Source of the DNA: Glebionis coronaria
Taxonomy: Eukaryota; Streptophyta; Magnoliopsida; Asterales; Asteraceae
Assembly (NCBI GenBank): GCA_025667525.1
Contig: CM046875.1
Coordinates: forward strand, 288,442,140 to 288,506,139
Length of the DNA: 64,000 nucleotides
Reading direction: 5' to 3'
Part shown: piece by piece, positions 56,696 to 64,000 of the stretch
Layout of the letters: every line of letters begins with the position of its first letter
How positions within the stretch are numbered: the first letter of the stretch is position 1
The notes under the pieces: generated by a model
What the model saw: only the letters and a program-made list of their open reading frames with translations
Database searches by the model: none
Told to the model about the DNA's origin: nothing
Made by a program: the position numbers and the translations under genes

Positions 56696-58357
56696 TCACC
56701 ACGTGGTGTCTGAATCTGTAACTAAACAATATCCGGAACAAAGGGTAGAATTAACAAAACAAACCCTTAAATCATCCATTTTCGTATTATTGCCACCGTC
56801 AAGACTATTAACTATTTCTGTCAATTCTAGAAGACTAAAACCTGGTACACTAATCCCTCTTTCTTTCATCATACACTTCATCCTGCTTGCATCATCCCAC
56901 CGTCCTGCTACTGCATAGATTATAAGAAGCAGAGCGTGATATGAATGATTCAAAGGGTCGTCTTTAATCAGAGCTTTTGCAATCTGTTCTCCTAAAACTA
57001 CATCACCTTTAAAACGACATGATCCTAGTAAACCAGCCCACAATGAGGATTTTCGAGACATGTTAATGTCAATTCGCATATTCTTCAATAATTCCAGAGC
57101 TTCATTGACTAAACCTTGGCTAGCATAGAGGTTAGCCATGCACCAATAATGTGCAAAATTAGGCTTTACATTGAAAACTTCAGCCATGTCAAGAAAATGG
57201 TTTTTCGCCTCTGTCAACAAGCCTAAACGTGCAGAGGCACATAACACACCTACATAAGTTACTTCATCCGGAACTAGTTCACCTGTCTTTAGCATATTAT
57301 CAAATAATTCAAGCCCATGTTTTGGGTCTCCATGAATAGATTGCCCTGTAATCAGAGCATTCCAACACACCAAATTCTTAATCAACATCCCATCAAATAT
57401 AACCTGAGCAACATCAGGTCTCCCACATCTACTATACATATTGATTAAAGCCGTGCCAATAACCAAACTAACACCTGTCAATATCCGAACAACATAACCA
57501 TGAACCGACCTCCCTTCTTTCAACCTACACGACCTCCCACACGCCGTAACAACATTCACAACCGTCGTATCATTCCCTCTCCCACCTTCCCCAGCCATCT
57601 CCCTAAACAACTTAAGCACATTCCCGGGACTCTCCCCATCCATATACCCCGTCATCAACACATTCCACGACACCACATTCCTCTCACTCATCTCATCAAA
57701 CACCCTATGCGCCCTCCCTAAATCCCCAACTTTCACATAACCATCCACCATTGAATTCCACGACACCAAATCCCGCACACACATCCCACTAAAAACACCC
57801 CACGCGTCACCACTCATCCCACAACCACCATACATATAAACCAAACTATTCTCCACAAACAAACTCCCCCCAACCCCATATTTCACAACATGCCCATGAC
57901 ACACCCTCCCTAACCCTAACTCCCTCGCCCTCCCACACGCGCTAATTAACCCCGGGAAACTAAAACAATTAGGCCTAAAACTAACCCCATCATCTCTCAA
58001 CATTTGAAAATAAAAGGCAACACCATAGCTAGGCAAATTACAGAAAGCATAGGACTTTATAACAGTATTAACACAAAAAGTATCAGGGTAAGTAACAGAT
58101 TTAAATAATAACAATGTATAATCAGTTTTATAAAAATTTAATGAAAGGTTCAAGATTCTGCTAGCCATTGAAGGGTTTTTTAAGATTCCTGAAGTTATGA
58201 AAAGGGTTTGGATCTGGTGAAAATGGGTCAAAGTTTGACATGTTTTTATAGAATTTACTAATTTGTCTTGTAATGAATGATATTGAGATGATGATGATGT
58301 GTGAAAGTTATGGTTTTTGGTGTAGCGGATGAGGTTTAGCATTAGGGTTTTTGCCAT
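56696..58357 (-). CDS. Pentatricopeptide repeat protein, PLS class with E domain (553 aa)
   Basis: PLS-class PPR proteins bind organelle RNA and act in editing or processing. The ATG at 58357 opens a 25-30 residue Ser/Asn/His-rich leader, suggesting organelle targeting. Repeats of about 31-36 residues follow (SLVYMYGGCG, DLVSWNSMVDGYVKVGDLGR, NVVSWNVLMTGY, IGTALINMYSRCGRPDVAQV, NLVCWNALITGQSIHGDPKH). An E motif runs from SSLWAGLLGSCRFKGDVVLG to GISVPGFSLLEL. There is no DYW domain, and the tail of about 40 residues is unrelated. It has no intron, as is usual for PPR genes. The layout recalls Arabidopsis At3g51320, from memory. The frame is intact, so it is the best candidate for a working host gene in this window. 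Confidence 0.93.
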   Translation of the reverse strand: MAKTLMLNLIRYTKNHNFHTSSSSQYHSLQDKLVNSIKTCQTLTHFHQIQTLFITSGILKNPSMASRILNLSLNFYKTDYTLLLFKSVTYPDTFCVNTVIKSYAFCNLPSYGVAFYFQMLRDDGVSFRPNCFSFPGLISACGRARELGLGRVCHGHVVKYGVGGSLFVENSLVYMYGGCGMSGDAWGVFSGMCVRDLVSWNSMVDGYVKVGDLGRAHRVFDEMSERNVVSWNVLMTGYMDGESPGNVLKLFREMAGEGGRGNDTTVVNVVTACGRSCRLKEGRSVHGYVVRILTGVSLVIGTALINMYSRCGRPDVAQVIFDGMLIKNLVCWNALITGQSIHGDPKHGLELFDNMLKTGELVPDEVTYVGVLCASARLGLLTEAKNHFLDMAEVFNVKPNFAHYWCMANLYASQGLVNEALELLKNMRIDINMSRKSSLWAGLLGSCRFKGDVVLGEQIAKALIKDDPLNHSYHALLLIIYAVAGRWDDASRMKCMMKERGISVPGFSLLELTEIVNSLDGGNNTKMDDLRVCFVNSTLCSGYCLVTDSDTTW

Positions 58358-58787
58358 TCATTTCCAGATTCAGGTTTCAGGTTTTCAAATGTTGCTACTG
58401 CCATTCATGATGAGTCTTGGAGTGATTTACTACTGTTGATGATACCTTTTTGGCCCAGATGTTGTGGGCTACTTTCGAATGTCATTTAGTTATGCTTTAG
58501 TTTTGTCCTTTGAAGAATTTAACATGTTTACGTAAGTCCATATAGACCCATTATTATTTAGCATAGTTTATTATTTTTATTTTTTTCTAAAACCTATTTT
58601 TATTATTTTCTATATATTTGAGAAAAACTTACAAATGGGTTGAGATAGTTATGTTGTTCGTTATTTCGTGTAGAACGACGAGAACTTATATGTGTCATTG
58701 AGAAAATATGAAAGAGAATTAAGGTGTTCCATGTAGAACGGGTTTGGGTAACACTCACACAAATTAAGTGCAAGTGTTTTGGTTATG
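58358..58787 (-). promoter_or_regulatory. Upstream region of the PPR gene
   Basis: 430 bp between the PPR start and a transposon. No clear TATA box; nothing else recognised. Confidence 0.35.
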
Positions 58788-59441
58788 AACATGGGCGGAG
58801 CTATTCCAATTATAGTGGGCGCAACTGCCTCACGAAATCTTGAGAAATCACACCCTCTAATGTTAATTTCTGAATTTTAATCGTGTCGTCCTCAACTAAA
58901 AACTGAGAATGCCCTCAACGGGATTGGAGAAAAAGCGAAGAAAGAATTGTTTGGTTTGATAAATGTTTATGGAGTTCTTGTTGAAGTTTAGGTGGTTTGA
59001 ATATAAGAAAGATGAGTTCTTGTTGAAGTCCAGATCTTGAAATATGTAAAATAATTATTTCAATCTTTATAATAAATCCAAATTTATCATAATCTATTTA
59101 AAATTTTACATAAAGAATACGGCCCATAGTAGCCCAAACATATTTATCTTTATGTAAAACTTATAATTTATCTGAGCTATTTTTTAACATTGTTTTTTTA
59201 TTACTTATAAGCTTTTTAAATTAGTTTATAGGGCTGTTACCTTTTATTTAAAATTAATAGTGTTTTGCTAGGGTTTATTTATCAAGGCCGATATTCACTT
59301 CTTACCCAAGAATGCTCGAGGTTTGCTTAACTTTGTTGCTCATTAGATAGTTTAAACATGTTTTGATGAAGTTTTTTTAAATAGTATTGTATTGGTAAAA
59401 AAAATTTTGCCCCCCGCGACCTAAATTCTTGGCTCCGCCAC
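58788..59441. mobile_element. hAT-like non-autonomous element, 654 bp
   Basis: The 8-bp duplication TGGTTATG (58780-58787 and 59442-59449) flanks ends sharing GGGCGGAGC and GCTCCGCC. An 8-bp duplication is the hAT mark. No transposase ORF. Confidence 0.65.
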
Positions 59442-59618
59442 TGGTTATGTATACGAGTGTGCGAAAATGTAAAAGAGAATTAAGGGTGGAAACGAATCGA
59501 GTCGAGCTCAGATTGTTTTGAGCCTTAATCTTTGAGCTTAAGCTCGGCTCGTGGTAAGATATATATAACACGAGCTCGGTGTGCTTATGATGCACTTTTA
59601 TTATTAAGCTTACTTGTT
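59442..59618. other. Intergenic with GAGCTCG-type text
   Basis: Several inverted GAGCT/AGCTC motifs, nothing else recognised. Confidence 0.4.
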
Positions 59619-59788
59619 CGAGATCTATGCTAATAATGATGTGACCGAGACTTTCTTTGAAAAAATGTATTTCCAACAATCTCCCGCTAAAGGAGGTCAC
59701 ACCATTTTACAAAATCTTAAACCTAGCATACTATGCTTGAGTCTTCGATCTTGTTCTTGTGAATATGCTAAGGAGATCTTTGACTTTT
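59619..59788 (-). mobile_element. Fragment of the non-autonomous copia-like family
   Basis: It matches 671-833 (TGTGACCGAGACTTT, CAACAATCTCCC, ACAAAATCTTAAACCTAGCA, TCTTCGATCTTGTTCTTGTG). It stops where the chromovirus LTR begins at 59789. This shows the family has at least two copies here. Confidence 0.85.
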
Positions 59789-62761
59789 GTAAAACCCGCA
59801 TGCTTTTACCATGAGTAGTACCCTTAAGATCGTACGTACTAGATTTAAACTTTCCTATTATAGCATGATTACGTTTACATGTTAGGATTTTACGTATTAC
59901 GTACGTGTTAGAACACGATAAGTAATTATTACGTACGAACACACAATAATTATTTAACAATAATTAATCACGAACATGCGATCATGAAATCATGAACGTA
60001 ATTAAATCACGAACTAATATTAATTACGTATATATATTTATTACGAGCGTGAATAAATATATTAGGTCACGGTAAATATTTAACGAGAACACACTAAACA
60101 CGAACACAAATAAACACGAACGAACACTTAAACAACGAGACACGGAAAACGGTACGGGTACCTCATGTGGGGCCCCCTACCCGCGGCTACACCAACACCA
60201 TGGGCCAAGCCCATCAAATTTTTACAATGAAAGGGGGGTTAAGGTAAAACTTGTTTTCATTTTTCACTTTACAGTAAAAACATTAAAAACCTAAAAAGTT
60301 TTCCTCCATTCTCCTTCTTCCTCTCCTTGGCCGCCGCATACAACAACAAGAAGGGGGGTGTTCGTTTTGTTTTGATCTTGAATCTTGTACGTGTGTTCGT
60401 GTGTGTTCATCCTCGTTAGATCCACGCATTCGGTATATTCTTTTAATCTTTTTCCTTTTTATTTAATCTAATAAAATAAATTAAGAACATGATGTTTTTA
60501 AAAACCTAATTAAAAACATAAATCAATCATGTAAATGGTTATTGGGTAAATCAAAAAAGTTGTTTTTAGGGGTGTTTGTTTGGCCGGCGCCTAAACCGAA
60601 CCCCAAGGGGGTCTCGGTTTGGCTAATAGACCACCACCAAGACCATGGTCTCGGTTTGGTGGTGTGGGTCCCACGGAAGCAGCAAACCAAAGGGAACCCC
60701 AAAGTGGTTTGGGGTATAGTGTCGATTTCATGTCCGGTTCATGGTTTCTAGTCAAGATCCGATTCACGGTTTATGTTAAGATTTTTTTTTTATAATCATA
60801 TGTTAAAACTAAATTAATAAATATGACATGATTAATTTAATAAACATGACTTAGGTTATAATTTAATTATTTGAATCATAGAATTATTAACCTAAGTATT
60901 TTATATTTTCTAGACTTTATAATTAATTAATTATTAAAAACCATAGTTATAATTAATTAATTAACATGACTTAGGTTATATTATTAATAAATAATAATAC
61001 ATGTTTTAACCTAAGTATTTAACTTTATTTAATTAAAAACATGATATATTTAATTAAATACTTTTAACCTATAGTTTATTTAAATTACATGTAATAATTA
61101 ATAAACTATACATTATATCATTATGACTTAGAAAATAATCAGAAAAACACTTAGGCTTATATACTTAGCTTATTTAACCAGCTTATATCTAATTATGGAA
61201 ACTTTCTATTTTTAGAAACTTATTTAATTAAGGCATCTAATCTATTTATGGAAACTTTCTATTTTTAGAAACTTATTTAATTCAGGCAGCTTATCTATTT
61301 ATGGAAACTTTCTATTTTTAGAAACTTATTTAATTAAGGCAGCTGATCTATTTATGGAAACTTTCTATTTTTTAGAAACTTATCTATTTTAAGCAGTAAT
61401 TCTATTTTTGGAAACTTTCTATTTTTGGAAACTTTCTATTTTTGGTAACTTTCTATTTTTAGAAACTTTCTATTTTTGGAAACTTTCTATTTTAGGAAAC
61501 CTGCTATTTTTGGGAAGTTACTTATTATTACACGGTAAGTATAATAATACATGAAATACCAGAAATACTTAATCAAAATAGATAGAATATAAGATAAACA
61601 CAGTTTAAGGCTTTAAACAGTAAAACATGATATGAACATATAAAATAAGCTAAGACATGACATAAAACCAGTTACGTATTTAGTAAGCAGATACTTATTC
61701 ATGTATGTATTTATGTAGCATTAGTGACACCGAAGTAGGATTCTCCTCAGTTCATCTTCTTCGTTCACTGGACATAAGGTACGGATTCCCGTCCTTTCAG
61801 TATGGACATTCTTTCCTTATTAGGATTCCCCGTATGCAGCCAAATGTTTTCCCGTAGTATAAGTTTATATGTTTGACTTGCTTATGTTTAATTTAGAATA
61901 CCTATAGCCATATACATGCATGACCAGTTTCACCTAGTTATGGAGGTACCATAACCATAACATTAGAGGCACTGATGTTATGACTTCACCACGACGGAGT
62001 GATTGCTCGTGGCGTCCCTTCAGCTTTTGGCCATATTATTATATTTATCATGTGGGACGTATGGGTGCATCCTAGTTACATGTTTTTTAGCAGATTACTC
62101 AGTGTAAATGTGGTGTGTGCCTTGCATCCTTCACAAGGAGCTGATCCCTCCTACCCAAAACCAGTATATTAAATTAGAGGCAGCCCCTCTAATTTGCATG
62201 ATGAGGTCACCCCTCCAAGTATTCATGCACGGTGGATTTTCATGACCTATATTGGCTAATGGTAGAACATGTTAAACAGTTTTATAAGATAAACATAAGG
62301 CTTTTCAAACTATAAAACCAGTTTTACCAAGACTTAACCAGGTTATTCGGGACTTAGTTTCTCCCGCTGTTATATGTTATATGCTTATCATATTCATGCT
62401 TTATTGTACATCCGTGCACTGAGCGTATTTCTCAGCCGTTTTCCTTTTCTATGTTCCCAAAACGGCAGGTACTCAGGGACGCTCGTAGACTTTAAGCGTA
62501 CGTGCATATGGACTGGAAGCTTTCTAGCCATTCTTTCTTTATGCATTATCTTTACTTTGATACACTTGCTATGGACATTGTTTAGTCCTTTCCTTTACAG
62601 TACTTATGTTTGTGTGTGATGAGCTTTACTTTTGGACTACCGATGTTTGATTCCGGTATTTTCCTTTTATGGTCATGTAATGTTTAGACATTTTTCCTTG
62701 TATGCTTTGATGACACGCCATAATTACGCGTGACATTCCATTATCAAAATGGGGTGTTACA
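59789..62761 (+). repeat. 5' LTR of the chromovirus (2.97 kb)
   Basis: It starts TGTAAAACCCGCATGC and ends AATGGGGTGTTACA just before the primer binding site. It contains the tandem array at 61190-61505. The start is set by the break in the copia fragment at 59788. Confidence 0.8.
61190..61505. repeat. Tandem array, GGAAACTTTCTATTTTTAGA units
   Basis: Units of about 60 bp (GGAAACTTTCTATTTTTAGA, AACTTATTTAATTAAGGCA) on the left shorten to about 20-bp units on the right, a stepwise array. Confidence 0.9.
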
Positions 62762-62780
62762 ATTATGATATCAGAGCCAA
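62762..62780 (+). other. Primer binding site of the chromovirus
   Basis: ATTATGATATCAGAGCC, a form of the initiator tRNA-Met site TGGTATCAGAGCC with one or two changes. Confidence 0.75.
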
Positions 62781-63348
<568 letters not shown>

Positions 63349-64000
63349 ATGGTTCTCACACGCGAACAGGAACAACTTAATGCTGCAATCCAAGCTGCAA
63401 TGCAAGTTTTGCTTCCTCAACTGAGGAACTACATCAGGGATGAAGTTCAAGCTGCCAACAATCAGCAGCATAATCAGGCACCTCCTCCTCCTCCTCCAGT
63501 GACATTGGCAGTATCGCTGGAGAGATTCAACAAGCTCCGTCCTCGAGCTTTTGAGAAAACAGATAGCCCCAGTGATGCTGAAAGCTGGTTGGCTCACATC
63601 GAGAAGATTTTCAATGCTATGGGTTGTGACCCCACGTACAAGGCGAGGTTAGCATGCTATCGGTTCGAAGGCGATGTGTTAAATTGGTGGTTAGCGTTGA
63701 TGCAGTCTGAGGGAGGTGACGAGTGGGTTGCTGGTTTGACTTAGGCTCAGTTCAAGGACAGGGTGATGGAGCAGTTCTTTCCCAAGGCTGAGCAAGACAA
63801 GCTCAAGAGGGAGTACCATGGGATCCGACAGAGAGCTGGGGAGAATAGCAACAAGTTTATGCAGCGCTTTCTTCGCTTAGCTGGTTTCCTTGGTGCGACA
63901 GCAGGTACTCCTGAAGAGCAGGCACACCACTTTAGGTGGGCTCTTCGCACATCAGTCGCAAACAATCTGGTGTGTGCTACGTTCAACACTGTAGCACAAG
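63349..64000 (+). pseudogene. Chromovirus Gag, partial, one in-frame stop
   Basis: ATG at 63349 (MVLTREQEQLNAAIQAAMQV); frames opening upstream lack an ATG. A Gln/Pro-rich N-terminus is followed by the Gag capsid core: FEKTDSPSDAESWLAHIEKI, ACYRFEGDVLNWWLAL, then TAG at 63742-63744 where related Gags have Trp. The same frame continues AQFKDRVMEQFFPKAEQDKL and KFMQRFLRLAGFLG to the window end. One base change (TGG to TAG) explains the stop. The rest of Gag and all of Pol are outside the window. Confidence 0.88.

Noticed and set aside
57500..57721. Plus-strand frame rich in Pro/Arg/His
   Set aside because: Antisense shadow of the PPR coding region.

Overview
This is plant nuclear DNA. The evidence is a split, intron-bearing MCA-type calcium-influx gene, a PLS-class pentatricopeptide-repeat (PPR) gene, Helitrons, MITEs and deeply nested Ty1/copia and Ty3 LTR retrotransposons. 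The Pol and Gag sequence style, from memory, resembles Asteraceae (daisy family, e.g. the Tanacetum/Artemisia group). The species is an inference.

Positions 1-34977 are a stack of retrotransposons inserted into one another. The oldest layer is a small Ty3-type element with a 311-bp LTR (33442-34977). It is broken by a chromovirus-type LTR (15758-17651 and 33128-33441). That LTR holds a SIRE-like copia element on the minus strand (17652-33122, target duplication CTTTT). Two solo LTRs interrupt the copia pol: 22586-26329 (TTCAT) and 26606-28670 (GTCTT). To the left lies a minus-strand Ty3 gag element (13718-15757). A long-LTR Ty3 element (1-13717) was inserted next to or into it, and that Ty3 element is split by an 8.5-kb non-autonomous copia-like element (267-8809, target duplication ATAAG). 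Each break was placed from TG...CA ends and 5-bp target duplications read directly, except where an entry says otherwise.

Positions 34978-59441 are the gene-bearing part. An 871-bp fold-back Mutator-type MITE precedes a seven-exon MCA1/MCA2-like gene (37136-52958). Its intron 1 is 13.3 kb long and contains two long (TA)n tracts, an inverted-repeat MITE and an 11.5-kb Helitron (39243-50745) carrying gene fragments, including pieces of the proteasome subunit gene RPN2. The MCA copy has Asn at position 21 in place of the conserved Asp and an in-frame TAA at codon 230, so it is probably a decaying copy. Downstream, the junction between the MCA last exon and a convergent PPR gene is duplicated in tandem. 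One copy (about 52900-55110) carries the real MCA end and a ruined PPR tail. The other (about 55854-58357) carries a spare MCA last exon and the intact PPR gene.

Positions 58788-64000 hold a hAT-like element, a scrap of the same non-autonomous copia family seen at 267-8809, and the 5' part of a chromovirus (LTR 59789-62761, gag from 63349 with one in-frame stop). Only the PPR gene looks like an intact host gene. No rRNA, CRISPR or bacterial-type features were seen. All similarity statements are from memory of families; no search was run.
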